Shown: in pieces, positions 32,902 through 41,722 of the stretch
Layout of the letters: every line of letters starts with the position of its first letter
How positions within the stretch are numbered: position 1 is the stretch's first letter
Origin: Saccharospirillum sp965652395
GTDB lineage: Bacteria; Pseudomonadota; Gammaproteobacteria; Pseudomonadales; Natronospirillaceae
Reading direction: 5' to 3'
DNA: 64,000 bases
NCBI GenBank assembly: GCA_965652395.1
Contig: CBFGUW010000001.1
Location: 129,163 to 193,162 of the forward strand
The notes under the pieces: generated by a model
Databases searched by the model: none
What the model saw: only the letters and a program-made list of their open reading frames with translations
What the model was told of the DNA's origin: nothing
Position numbers and translations under genes: made by a program

Positions 32902-33825
32902 ATGAAAGCCATAACCTGTTCACACTACGGACCGCCGGAAGTTCTTCAGCTCCGAGAAGTAAAAAAGCCAACGCCGAAAAAAAATGAAGTATGCGTAAAA
33001 ATACAGGCTACGGCCGTTACCACCAGTGACGCACGCGTGCGTGCTTTCAATTTCCCGCTTTGGAATCCTATGATACTGATGTTTCGTGTGATTATCGGGA
33101 TTCGAAAACCGAGGCAACCCATTTTGGGAATGGTTTTGGCCGGTGAGGTGGAATCGGTAGGAAAAAACGTCACACGGTTCAAGCCTGGAGACGCCGTTTA
33201 CGGTATGACCGGGCCTGGGTTCGGTGCCTATGCGGAATACCGATGTATGTCTGAAAAAGGCTGCCTGGTTAAAAAGCCGGATAACATCAGCTTTCAGGAA
33301 GCGGCCGCTGTGGCTTACGGCGGTTTATTGGGGAGTTACTGCCTTAAAAAGGGCGATATAAAAAACAGGAAGAAAGTGCTTGTTTATGGTGCTTCAGGTG
33401 CCATAGGAACGACGGCAGTACAGCTTGCCAAGCATTTCGGTGCCCACGTTACCGGCGTATGCAGTACGGCGAATCTTGCTTTGGTTGAATCTCTGGGGGC
33501 TGATGCCGTGATCGATTATACGCGGGAGGATTTAATCAGTCGGGGAGAGGAATTTGATTTTATTTTCGATGCCGTGGGTAAAAACAAAGGTTCGGAACTA
33601 AAACGGCAATGTGAGCGAGTATTGTCACAAGATGGACTGTACCTCTCGGTTGATGATGGGATGTTGAAGTCCGAAGTGGAAAGCCTCGAGCTCATCAACG
33701 AATTGCTTGAGGCCGGGCAATTCAAGGCAATTATCGACAAATGCTACCCATTGGATGAAATTGTCGAAGCTCATCGCTATGTAGACCGGGGGCACAAGAG
33801 AGGCAACGTGGTTATTACGCTGTAA
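32902..33825 (+). CDS. NAD(P)H-dependent quinone/enone reductase, MDR family
   Basis: A 307-residue zinc-independent medium-chain dehydrogenase/reductase. The N-terminal GroES-like domain includes GMVLAGEVESVGKNVTRFKPGD; the Rossmann nucleotide-binding motif is VLVYGASGAIGTTAVQLAK (AxxGxxG type). The structural zinc cysteines are absent, which points to quinone oxidoreductase or enoyl reductase activity. ATG at 32902 follows GGGAGG; an upstream ATG at 32881 lacks a ribosome site. Codons are more AT-rich and Lys-rich than neighbours, consistent with recent transfer. It stands alone, 23 bases before a convergent AraC gene. Confidence 0.88.
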   Translation: MKAITCSHYGPPEVLQLREVKKPTPKKNEVCVKIQATAVTTSDARVRAFNFPLWNPMILMFRVIIGIRKPRQPILGMVLAGEVESVGKNVTRFKPGDAVYGMTGPGFGAYAEYRCMSEKGCLVKKPDNISFQEAAAVAYGGLLGSYCLKKGDIKNRKKVLVYGASGAIGTTAVQLAKHFGAHVTGVCSTANLALVESLGADAVIDYTREDLISRGEEFDFIFDAVGKNKGSELKRQCERVLSQDGLYLSVDDGMLKSEVESLELINELLEAGQFKAIIDKCYPLDEIVEAHRYVDRGHKRGNVVITL

Positions 33826-33844
33826 GTCCGAAAACCCTTATTTC

Positions 33845-34708
33845 TCAGTTGGTTTCTTCGTGGTGAATGGAAAGGTAGATATCGGTCACTAGGTCGGTTG
33901 GAGGTACTTCGCGCGGGTTATTGATGTATTCCTCCATGACCGGGGCGTCGCCAGGCAAATAGCCGGAGTGGGGAAGCCAGTGCCCGAACAGCCATTGATA
34001 AGCTTGATGTAAATGATTATAAGGCCCGGTGAAACGGAGTACGGCGTAGTCGCCTTCCGGCAGGCGATGATGCTCCAGCTCCTCCTTCTGGTTGTTCTCT
34101 AGCCCGATTACTCCTGCCAGGGATTTTAATTTCGGTTCAGGAACGGAGCCGGGGTCCTCCCAGTAAAGGCCGGTCATGCGGGTGCCTGGAATGAACAATT
34201 GCCGGGACCCCAGCCAGAGTGACAGCCGTTCGAAACATTGGCCGATATCCAGAAAGTCGCCCCGGTGGGGAATGCCGTAAATGTCCATAGCCTCAACCCG
34301 GGTAATTTCAACAGGGTAGTCGCCCTCGGCTGAATGAATAGGGTTGAGCTCGAAAGGAAATAAGCTGCCTTGATCCCGAAAGGTGGCGGGAGGCATGCCA
34401 AAGGCGCCCCGGAAGGTACGGCTGAAAGCCTGTACCGACCCGTAACCGGCTTCTTTGGCGATGTGCTCCATAGGTTGGTTTGAGTTCAGCAGTGCTTGAG
34501 CGGCGTAGTGCAGACGAATGCGGCGCACGGTATCCGCCAGGGTTTCGCCAAACAGGCAGCGGTAGAGGCGGTGCAGGTGGTAGGGCGAAATGCAGGCCAC
34601 CTCGGCCAGTGTATCCAGGTCCAGTTTGCCTCCCAGGTTTTGGAATATGTAGTCGACCAATATCTGGAAGCGACGCTGGTAATGCTCCAGAGTTGTCTGG
34701 CGTGTCAT
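33845..34708 (-). CDS. AraC-family regulator with GyrI-like effector domain
   Basis: A 287-residue regulator with the DNA-binding domain first (about 10-110; LAEVACISPYHLHRLYRCLFGET and the second helix-turn-helix AKEAGYGSVQAFSRTFR), then a GyrI-like small-molecule-binding domain (about 130-287). This is the Rob/SoxS-relative layout used in drug- or stress-responsive activators such as Rob and its kin. The nearest gene upstream encodes a free-standing GyrI-like domain, suggesting shared ligands or common control. Confidence 0.9.
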   Translation of the reverse strand: MTRQTTLEHYQRRFQILVDYIFQNLGGKLDLDTLAEVACISPYHLHRLYRCLFGETLADTVRRIRLHYAAQALLNSNQPMEHIAKEAGYGSVQAFSRTFRGAFGMPPATFRDQGSLFPFELNPIHSAEGDYPVEITRVEAMDIYGIPHRGDFLDIGQCFERLSLWLGSRQLFIPGTRMTGLYWEDPGSVPEPKLKSLAGVIGLENNQKEELEHHRLPEGDYAVLRFTGPYNHLHQAYQWLFGHWLPHSGYLPGDAPVMEEYINNPREVPPTDLVTDIYLSIHHEETN

Positions 34709-34783
34709 ACAGGTCCTTTTTATGTGTTTGGTTATATATTTGGGTGGGGTAATTGGCCTGGAGGCTGGTTTTTCCGTCCCAGT

Positions 34784-35230
34784 TTAGCTCACTGCGATGT
34801 AGATGTCGGCAGCCTCGTCACTGACATAGTGCTCGTAGTCTGTGGTGAAGGCCCGTTCAAAAGGGCAATCCGTCTGATCGAAATACGCCCAAATGGATTG
34901 CCAGGTATCGATTACCGCCTGGGGCAGTTGGCCTCTGGCTTTGAACACCAGATAGGGCGTGTCGGCCAGTTGTACTGAAGTCAGGTTTTCAGGCGCTTTC
35001 AGACCAGATTGATCGGTGCCGGCTATCACGTCGAAATCGCCTAGATGATCGCTGCTGTAGTGGCAGTACACGCCGTAGACCTGACTGCCATTTTGTAACT
35101 GCGGCCCGATACTTTCACCGAACCGTTGCCAAAGTGGGCCAATACGACCTGCCTCAGTCCTCTCATCCGCATTGTTGGTTCGAACGGACAGGCCGGTGAT
35201 TCGCATGGGTTTGATGCGTGTGAGGTTCAT
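34784..35230 (-). CDS. Stand-alone GyrI-like effector-binding protein
   Basis: A 148-residue protein that is essentially one GyrI-like (SHV) domain, comparable with the C-terminal half of the AraC regulator downstream. Members bind amphipathic small molecules, inhibit gyrase (GyrI/SbmC) or hydrolyse cyclopropanoid toxins. Visible family elements: MNLTRIKPMRITGLSVRT, VYGVYCHYSSD, YLVFKARGQLPQAVIDTWQSIW and the terminal DIYIAV. ATG at 35230 follows AAAGGAGACAAGGTT; an upstream in-frame start is weaker. Role here unknown; the pairing with a GyrI-domain regulator suggests a xenobiotic-response unit. Confidence 0.85.
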   Translation of the reverse strand: MNLTRIKPMRITGLSVRTNNADERTEAGRIGPLWQRFGESIGPQLQNGSQVYGVYCHYSSDHLGDFDVIAGTDQSGLKAPENLTSVQLADTPYLVFKARGQLPQAVIDTWQSIWAYFDQTDCPFERAFTTDYEHYVSDEAADIYIAVS

Positions 35231-35303
35231 AACCTTGTCTCCTTTGTCGCTGGACAAAGGAGCTTACCTCTAACCGTTTTAACAAAACTTGCGCAATTCG
35301 AGG

Positions 35304-36251
35304 TCAGGGATGGCTCAAATGCTGCTCAAACAGATTCAGCACACGCACATCGTCCACTTCCACCGCGACTTTGGTCAGCGGCCGGTTTTCCCAGCCGGGA
35401 GTGGGGAAGGTTCTGCCCTCGGGGGCCATCATGGTCTGGCCGATGGCCAAGCCTTCGGTTGCCACTCTGATCACGCCATGGCGGCAGCCGAACAGAGACG
35501 GGTCCAGAACATAGGCGATGGTGGCGGCGTCGTGGAAATAGCAGCCGTCTATCCCCAAGGATTGACGATAAAAATTGAAATAATGCTCGGCGGCGCGGGC
35601 GAGGAAAGTGCCGTTACCGGGGTTGGCCGCCTGAATGCGGTCGAGGACGCCGGCTTTAAGCAATACCTGATGCGTTACATCCAACCCAATCATGGTGACG
35701 GGCCAACCCGCGCCGAAAACGGCATCGGCGCTATGTGGGTCGTTGATGATGTTGGCTTCGGCAACCGGGCTGACGTTGCCGGTTTCTTTAACCGCGCCCC
35801 CCATCAATACCACTTCTTTTACCTGCTGAGCGATGCTCGGGTCCAGTTCCAGCGCCAATGCCAGGTTGGTCAGCGGGCCAAGGGCAACCAGGGTCACTTC
35901 CCCCGGTGATGCTTTGATGGTCTCGACCAGAAACTGAGCCGCGGAACGCGCATCCGGCTTGGTCGTCGGCGCAGGGTGGTTGATGTTGCCGAAGCCGTCC
36001 TGTCCGTGTACATAGTCGGCGTGAGGACGCAGAGCCATGTTTAACGGTGCGGCAGCCCCCCGCGCCACGGGAATATCACGACCCGCCAACTCGGTGAGTG
36101 TCAGCGCGTTGTCCGTTGCGCGGTCGACTCCGACGTTACCGAATATCGTGGTCAAACCGAGCACGTCCAATTCCGGCGATTGGAAGGCGAACAGTATCGC
36201 CATGGCATCGTCGATACCGGGGTCGGTGTCGATGATGATTTTATGGGTCAT
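35304..36251 (-). CDS. Inosine/uridine-preferring nucleoside hydrolase
   Basis: A 315-residue N-ribohydrolase that splits nucleosides into base and ribose. The calcium-binding signature DTDPGIDDAMAI is at residues 8-19, with FGN, LGPLTNLALAL and a C-terminal HDAATIAYVLDP (the catalytic HD pair) all present. The gene is three bases downstream of a ribokinase-like gene, so released ribose would be phosphorylated by its neighbour: a compact nucleoside-salvage operon. A GCTC-rich run of 50 bases separates it from the GyrI-like gene. Confidence 0.93.
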   Translation of the reverse strand: MTHKIIIDTDPGIDDAMAILFAFQSPELDVLGLTTIFGNVGVDRATDNALTLTELAGRDIPVARGAAAPLNMALRPHADYVHGQDGFGNINHPAPTTKPDARSAAQFLVETIKASPGEVTLVALGPLTNLALALELDPSIAQQVKEVVLMGGAVKETGNVSPVAEANIINDPHSADAVFGAGWPVTMIGLDVTHQVLLKAGVLDRIQAANPGNGTFLARAAEHYFNFYRQSLGIDGCYFHDAATIAYVLDPSLFGCRHGVIRVATEGLAIGQTMMAPEGRTFPTPGWENRPLTKVAVEVDDVRVLNLFEQHLSHP

Positions 36252-36254
36252 TGA

Positions 36255-37151
36255 TTAATTCCCCCGAGTTTCAATAAATGCCTGAACTTCATCATAGGCG
36301 GGTATCGCGGCGGCGGTTCCCAAACGGGTGACACAAATCGCGGCGGCAGCCGACCCCTGTTGCATGGCTTGGGCAATGCTTGCGCCACGGGCCAGAGCCG
36401 CAAGACAGTAGCCAATGAAGGTGTCTCCGGCGGCGGTGGTATCCACCGCTTCCACTAGATAGGCGGGTCGGCTTTCGCGTCCCTCTGGGCCGATGTAGAC
36501 GACACCCTGGCGCCCCAGGGTGAGCAGAATCCGGAGGTTGGGGTAGTTGGTCTTCAGCGCCTGTTCGGCGGCTTGTTCGCTTTCGGTGCCCATCAGGTCC
36601 ATTGCTTCAATTTCATTGACGATTAGCAGATCAATATCCGGTAACAGAGGCCGCACCCTTTCAGCAACCATGGGCGCAGGGTTGAATGCAATGGAAAGCC
36701 CCTGTTGTCGGGCTCGGGCGATGGCCTCCTCCAAGCCGTTGGTTTCGTGCTGCATAAGCAGCCAGTCGCCCGGCCCGGCATCCTGAAGGGCCGATTGAAT
36801 TTGGGAGGGCGTCAGACAATGGTTGGCGCCGGGGTAGAGCAATATCGCATTCTCGGCCTGTTTGTCGAGCTGAATGATGGCGTGGCCACTTGCCCCTTCA
36901 ACCCGAGCCACTCTATCGGTATTCACACCGCGAGCCTGCATGTCGGCGAGTACCCACTCATCCCCGAGGCCAATGGCGCCGATATGCATCACCGTCGCAT
37001 CCGCCTGGGCCAGCGCGATGGACTGGTTGGCACCCTTGCCGCCAAGCAGGGTCTGAAATTGAGTGGAGGTCAGGGTTTCTCCGGGGCGCACGAAGTGGTC
37101 AACTTGGTACAGATGATCCAGATTGATGGAACCGAGGTTATAGATAGCCAT
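36255..37151 (-). CDS. Ribokinase-like PfkB-family sugar kinase
   Basis: A 298-residue kinase of the ribokinase family, probably converting ribose to ribose 5-phosphate. Seen: N-terminal GSINLDHLYQVDHFVRPGET, the GGKGANQSIALA substrate motif (signature 1) and the anion-hole/catalytic-base motif VDTTAAGDTFIGYC (signature 2, Asp in AAGD). ATG at 37151 is used; the open frame extends 42 bases further up. Placed just before the nucleoside hydrolase gene, it would use the ribose that enzyme releases. Ribokinase is the first choice, but related nucleoside kinases cannot be excluded. Confidence 0.88.
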   Translation of the reverse strand: MAIYNLGSINLDHLYQVDHFVRPGETLTSTQFQTLLGGKGANQSIALAQADATVMHIGAIGLGDEWVLADMQARGVNTDRVARVEGASGHAIIQLDKQAENAILLYPGANHCLTPSQIQSALQDAGPGDWLLMQHETNGLEEAIARARQQGLSIAFNPAPMVAERVRPLLPDIDLLIVNEIEAMDLMGTESEQAAEQALKTNYPNLRILLTLGRQGVVYIGPEGRESRPAYLVEAVDTTAAGDTFIGYCLAALARGASIAQAMQQGSAAAAICVTRLGTAAAIPAYDEVQAFIETRGN

Positions 37152-37259
37152 GGTGGTTGTATCCGGGCTGCGATGGGTTGAATTTGCAAACATTCATTCA
37201 GCCAATGGCTGAAATCCGCTAAGCTGAGGGCACTCATTCGACACCTAGGGAGCTTACAC

Positions 37260-37682
37260 ATGGCCTACGATACGAACAATATATTCGCCAAGATGCTGCG
37301 CGGTGAGATTCCCGCCAACAAAGTCTATGAAGATGAACATACCTTGGCCTTCATGGACATCATGCCGCAGGCGGACGGGCACACTCTGGTGATTCCAAAA
37401 GAAGAGGCCGAAACTATATTCGACCTGAGCGATGAAGGGGCGGCGGCCTGGATGCGGACCGTGCGCAAGGTCGGCGCCGCCGTGAAAGAAGCGTTTGACG
37501 CACCGGGCGTGGTGCTGTTCCAGTTGAATGGTAAGGGCGCCGGGCAAACCGTTCCCCATGTACATTTCCACATTGTTCCGGGGTCGATCGCCGATTTGCG
37601 GAAGCCGCATGCGGCCACCCAAGCCGACCCGGAAATCCTGTCGAAACATGCGGAAAGAATCAGGGCTGCCCTGGAACGCTAG
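37260..37682 (+). CDS. HIT-family nucleotide hydrolase (Hint-like)
   Basis: A 140-residue histidine-triad protein. The active-site motif HVHFHIVP (QTVPHVHFHIVPG) is intact, and the N-terminal FAKMLRGEIPANKVYEDE, DIMPQADGHTLVIPK stretch is typical of bacterial Hint-type enzymes that hydrolyse nucleoside phosphoramidates or AMP conjugates. ATG at 37260 follows AGGGAGC. Divergent from the ribokinase/nucleoside-hydrolase operon, fitting a general purine-nucleotide housekeeping context, and 25 bases before the GFA gene. Confidence 0.93.
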   Translation: MAYDTNNIFAKMLRGEIPANKVYEDEHTLAFMDIMPQADGHTLVIPKEEAETIFDLSDEGAAAWMRTVRKVGAAVKEAFDAPGVVLFQLNGKGAGQTVPHVHFHIVPGSIADLRKPHAATQADPEILSKHAERIRAALER

Positions 37683-37707
37683 GGTTTACTGAAATGGAGG
37701 AACTGTG

Positions 37708-38109
37708 ATGAATCACGCCAGTTGCTTGTGTGGCGGTGTCCGCTTGAGATTCGAATACAAGCCAAAGAGTGTCAGCCACTGCCATTGCTCCATGTGTCGA
37801 AAATTCCATGGAGCGGCTTTTGGGACCTACGGCAGTGTGGAGCGGTCTGGGTTGGTGGTGGAGAAGGGTGAAGAGTTGATGTCCGAGTATCAGTCCTCGG
37901 AAATCGCTTCCCGAACCTTCTGCAAGGTGTGTGGCTCCAGCCTGTTCTTTCAATTCAAAGCCACGCCGGATGTGATCGACGTGGCCTTGGGATTGTTGGA
38001 TGACGATGCCGAAACCCTGCCGCGAAGCCATATTTTCTATGCGGACCGGCCGAATTGGTCCGGCCCTTACGAAGATGGGCTTCCCAAGTTTGATCAGGAG
38101 GCTCCTTAA
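37708..38109 (+). CDS. GFA-family zinc protein
   Basis: A 133-residue member of the glutathione-dependent formaldehyde-activating (GFA) fold. Zinc ligands are visible as C-LCGG (residues 6-8 region), CHCSMCRK (about 26-33) and CKVCGSSLF (about 73-81). Only Gfa of Paracoccus has a tested role; most homologues, including this one, have no known substrate. GTG at 37705 is also possible; ATG at 37708 has the better seven-base spacing from TGGAGG. Its TAA overlaps the reverse-strand stop of the MATE gene by two bases (TTAA), so the two genes share their last bases. Confidence 0.9.
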   Translation: MNHASCLCGGVRLRFEYKPKSVSHCHCSMCRKFHGAAFGTYGSVERSGLVVEKGEELMSEYQSSEIASRTFCKVCGSSLFFQFKATPDVIDVALGLLDDDAETLPRSHIFYADRPNWSGPYEDGLPKFDQEAP

Positions 38110-39485
38110 GTCGGTTCGGCGGCGGAGGGTACTTTGTCTTCCGGCTCGGCCAGGTTGGCGAGCCAGTAGCCCCGCCGCACCCGCCAATAGACCCCCAGCG
38201 CCTTGATCACCTCTTCGCTTAACACCATGGCATAGACCAGGGTAAAGGGCAGTTCCCACACGAAGGCGGCGATCCAGGTCAGGGGCAGGCCAACCAGCCA
38301 GAGCGCGACCATATCCATTCCCAGGCAAAAGCGGCTGTCACCACCGGCCCGCAAAATCCCCTGGATGGCGGTCATGTTGAAGACCTTGATCCAAAAGCCC
38401 AGGCACATCACCACCATGGCCCATTGGGTTTGGCGGGTGGTTTCCGCATCATCGATGCCCATTACCGCCAGCAGTAGCGGCGATACAGCAAGGATCAGCA
38501 GCCCCAGCACGAAAGATCCCATGGGTGCGAACAGCATGAAGCGGTTGGCCATCCATTCCGCTTCACTGAAATGGTCCCGGCCCAGGCGCTGGCCGATCAT
38601 AATGCCGCAGGCATTCACCAGCCCGAAAAACAGAGAGTGGTACATGCCTTCGATGGGTGCCAGCAGACTCATGACGGCCAGCGGGACCGTGCCCATTTGA
38701 CCGGCAATGAGGTGGTAACCAAGTGAGCCGATGGACCAGATGGTGAAATTCACCACCAAAGGCCAGGTCAGTCGCATAAAACGGCCGGGCAGGCTGGAAT
38801 GACGCAGGCTTATAAAAGCGGCTCGGCTAAGCTTGAGCGTGTCGGTACGCTGCACATCCCAGATCATCCAGCCCACCTGGATAACCCTGGCCAACACGGT
38901 CGCCAGCGCCGCCCCGGTAACCCCCATGGCCGGCACACCCAGGCCGCCATTGATGAACCACCAGTTCATGAAAATGTTCAGGCCGATGGCGACAATGGCG
39001 TACTTCAATGGCCAACCGGTACGGCCGATTGAACGCATGGCGGATTCATAGACGATGATTGCCTGGGTGGTGAACAGGGTTAGCCCCAACAACGTGAGGT
39101 AACGGCTGCCCAGTTCTACTACCTGAGCATCGTTGGTGCCAAAGCGAATCAGTACGTCGGCCTGCGTCAGAATCATAATCGTGAACGGAAGCATGACCAC
39201 CAGTCCAGTGACCATGGCCAGAGCCAGAGTCTGACGTATTTTCTCAGGACGACCGGCACCAAAATACTGCGCCACCAGGATGCTGCAGCCGGTACCCAGC
39301 GCCGCCATGACCAAAATCAGCACGAAATTCAGCTTGGCCGAGAGCCCCACAGCCGCCACGGCTTCACTGCCCAGATGCCCGACCATTAACACATCGGCCA
39401 TGCCCAAAGCCGATACCAGGGCAGACTGGAAGGCCACCGGTAAGGCCAATGCCAATACCTGTTGCCAGAAAATCCGATAGCTCAT
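38106..39485 (-). CDS. MATE-family multidrug exporter
   Basis: A 459-residue efflux protein with twelve predicted TM helices in two six-helix halves (first half starts LALALPVAFQSALVSALGMADVLMVGHLG; second half VVNFTIWSIGSLGYHLIAGQMG). The NorM-like group couples cation extrusion to Na+ or H+ entry. The start is ATG at 39485. The AraC regulator at 39695, divergent across 209 bases, is the natural candidate to control it. Drug range unknown. Confidence 0.92.
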   Translation of the reverse strand: MSYRIFWQQVLALALPVAFQSALVSALGMADVLMVGHLGSEAVAAVGLSAKLNFVLILVMAALGTGCSILVAQYFGAGRPEKIRQTLALAMVTGLVVMLPFTIMILTQADVLIRFGTNDAQVVELGSRYLTLLGLTLFTTQAIIVYESAMRSIGRTGWPLKYAIVAIGLNIFMNWWFINGGLGVPAMGVTGAALATVLARVIQVGWMIWDVQRTDTLKLSRAAFISLRHSSLPGRFMRLTWPLVVNFTIWSIGSLGYHLIAGQMGTVPLAVMSLLAPIEGMYHSLFFGLVNACGIMIGQRLGRDHFSEAEWMANRFMLFAPMGSFVLGLLILAVSPLLLAVMGIDDAETTRQTQWAMVVMCLGFWIKVFNMTAIQGILRAGGDSRFCLGMDMVALWLVGLPLTWIAAFVWELPFTLVYAMVLSEEVIKALGVYWRVRRGYWLANLAEPEDKVPSAAEPT

Positions 39486-39694
39486 CCTGTCCTCCGATCA
39501 TTGGTCTTGCAGGAAAAGACCTTTGCACACGACGGCCAGGGAGTGACCCTGCCGAGTGGCAGTAACTGTGAAAATGAATGATGGTGCAAGAGGAGCAGGC
39601 ATTTACCTCGCCAGGGGGGGACTCGCCTGTTCATTGGAAGTGTTGTTATTCTGCGCTTATTCTAGGAAGGATTGCCTAACCTGACTATGTGTAT

Positions 39695-40573
39695 ATGAAT
39701 CAACAACCTGTGAATATGGATCATGGTGAATTTCAGGATGTGCTCCATCTGGGGCCGGAATGCCGTGAACGTTTTTTGATAACCGAAGAAGTGCCCGAGA
39801 TGCTGGACCACGGTATACACATGGGCGGCATCAGTTGGTTGAGAGGCAGTTATCAAGTCGGTCGGAAAGACCCGGATATTCATACTCTCCTGTTCACCAT
39901 GGGCGGGCGGGGGCGCCTACAGGTGCCTGGGCGCACGTTGGAGATCACGCCGGGCAGCGTTACCCTTTTGCCCGCGCGGCGTCCTTTTCTGTTCGAATTG
40001 GGCGGCGACGATTGGCGCATGGCCTGGCTGCTGCTGAGAGACAGCCATACCTGGAGCACGCTGAAAGCGCAGGAAGCCGATGTGTTCCAACACGAGCAGG
40101 TGTGGGCCCTGTCACCCCTGATGGATGCGCTTTACCACCAGATCCGAACTCCTCGCCGCCGCCGGCTGGTCACTCTGCTGAATGAATTGCTGGTTGAGCT
40201 CTTGCTGCGCGAGACCGGCTACAGCCGGTTGGAAATGGCCGTGCGACAGCTTTTCGCCCAGTTGGAGGAGCAGTTGCATCATCACTGGACACAGGCCACC
40301 CTGGCCCAGGCCGTGCATTGCTCGGTACCGCATCTGAATCGGGTGTGTCGTAAACTTTATGGGCAGGGGCCGATGAGTCGTCTGGCTGATTTACGGTTAC
40401 AGCGCTCCCGCGAACTGTTGATCAACAGCAATTGGCAGGTCAGCCAGATCGCCCAACGGGTGGGTTATTCCGATGCCTTCAACTTCAGCCATTGGTTCCG
40501 TGGACGAACTGGAATGGCGCCGTCTCAATATCGGGTGGCTCATCGTGAAAACCGTCAAGACAAAGAGGGATGA
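39695..40573 (+). CDS. AraC-family regulator with cupin sensor
   Basis: A 292-residue regulator: N-terminal cupin-like sensory domain (about 30-115; GRLQVPGRTLEITPGSVTLLPARRPF) and a C-terminal double helix-turn-helix (about 185-285; LAQAVHCSVPHLNRVCRKLYGQ and ISQIAQRVGYSDAFNFSHWFR-type, here VSQIAQRVGYSD). Such AraC proteins usually sense sugars. It is divergent from the MATE exporter. Two possible starts (GTG 39689, ATG 39695) both lack a clear ribosome site. The 209-base intergenic region between them shows no other gene. Confidence 0.88.
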   Translation: MNQQPVNMDHGEFQDVLHLGPECRERFLITEEVPEMLDHGIHMGGISWLRGSYQVGRKDPDIHTLLFTMGGRGRLQVPGRTLEITPGSVTLLPARRPFLFELGGDDWRMAWLLLRDSHTWSTLKAQEADVFQHEQVWALSPLMDALYHQIRTPRRRRLVTLLNELLVELLLRETGYSRLEMAVRQLFAQLEEQLHHHWTQATLAQAVHCSVPHLNRVCRKLYGQGPMSRLADLRLQRSRELLINSNWQVSQIAQRVGYSDAFNFSHWFRGRTGMAPSQYRVAHRENRQDKEG

Positions 40574-40648
40574 AGAACGGCCACAACTTGAGAATTTATA
40601 TGATTGCCCTAACGTCAACACGCTTAACCATTACTGATCAGGCCATCC

Positions 40649-41722
40649 ATGACAGAACCGACCTCGTCTGATTCGACTGAAAAACAGGCTCTGCCACCGA
40701 TGGGCGGCAAGCGCCTTATTGGGTTGACGTTGCTGTTTCTAGCGCTGAGCGGCGCTGGGCTGTATACCGTTTATACACAGCTTGCCGACCCATCGGTGGA
40801 GCTGGATGGCCAGATCCTGTCCGTACCGGCCGTGCTTTTGTGCATTGTCCTGCTGCCGGTGTACTTTGCGGCGGATGGTTTACGATTGTGGTTCACACTC
40901 AAAGCCATGGGCCATCGTATTGGTTTGCCGGACATCACCCGGTTGGTCTTCCTGAACATTTTTGTCTCGAACATCACGCCCCTGGCCACCGGTGGGGGCC
41001 TTGCCCAGGTGTGGTTCCTTAGGCGTCATGGCGTGCCCCTGGGAACAGCCTTTACCGCCACTACCATTCGCACCGTGCTGGCGGTACTGTTCATTTTTGG
41101 CGCCACACCGGTTCTCATCTTTAACCTTCCTGGAGCGGAAGCAGCCACCAATAACAATTCGCTTAAGCAAGCATTGATACTGTGTGTCTCCCTCTACGGC
41201 GCTTTTTTCCTGACGTTGATGTTTCGGCCCCGCTGGCTCAGCCTACCCTTGTTGAAAGCCGTGGATATACTGCGGAGAACGCATTTGATCGGCACCTCCC
41301 GCCACCAACGGTGGCGTAACCGGGTGATGCAGGAAACCCGTCTTTTTACGGAAGGCTTCCGAACCTATCTAAAAGGCCCGAAAGTCGACGTGCTGGCCTC
41401 CTGGGTGGCCACGGCCATCTTTCTTTTATCGTTGTTTTCCTTTCCCGCTTTTATTTGCTGGGCTCTGGGTTACGATTTGGAGTACTGGCTTGTCGTCGGA
41501 CGCATGGTGATCATCACCTTCGTTATGTATTTTTCCCCGACACCGGGCGCGTCCGGCATTGCCGAAGGGGTTTTCGGCCATTTTTTTTCCGGCTCTCTTG
41601 CGGCCGCCCACTTGGTTTTGGTCATTATTGCCTGGCGCGCCCTGACCATTTATTTGGGAATGGTCATCGGTTTGGTCGTCACTCAGCGTGAACTCGCCCG
41701 CCCAAGGAGGGAATCAGAATGA
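40649..41722 (+). CDS. LPG-synthase-type transmembrane flippase-like protein (UPF0104)
   Basis: A 357-residue polytopic inner-membrane protein of the lysylphosphatidylglycerol-synthase TM (AglD/UPF0104) family: about eight TM helices and the family motif FSPTPGASGIAEGVFG near residue 290. It lacks the C-terminal aminoacyl-transferase domain of MprF, so it corresponds to the flippase half only. The stop overlaps the next gene start (ATGA), which strongly suggests the two proteins work together, for example the glycosyltransferase making a lipid and this protein moving it across the membrane. No ribosome site stronger than TCAGG precedes ATG at 40649. Confidence 0.87.
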   Translation: MTEPTSSDSTEKQALPPMGGKRLIGLTLLFLALSGAGLYTVYTQLADPSVELDGQILSVPAVLLCIVLLPVYFAADGLRLWFTLKAMGHRIGLPDITRLVFLNIFVSNITPLATGGGLAQVWFLRRHGVPLGTAFTATTIRTVLAVLFIFGATPVLIFNLPGAEAATNNNSLKQALILCVSLYGAFFLTLMFRPRWLSLPLLKAVDILRRTHLIGTSRHQRWRNRVMQETRLFTEGFRTYLKGPKVDVLASWVATAIFLLSLFSFPAFICWALGYDLEYWLVVGRMVIITFVMYFSPTPGASGIAEGVFGHFFSGSLAAAHLVLVIIAWRALTIYLGMVIGLVVTQRELARPRRESE

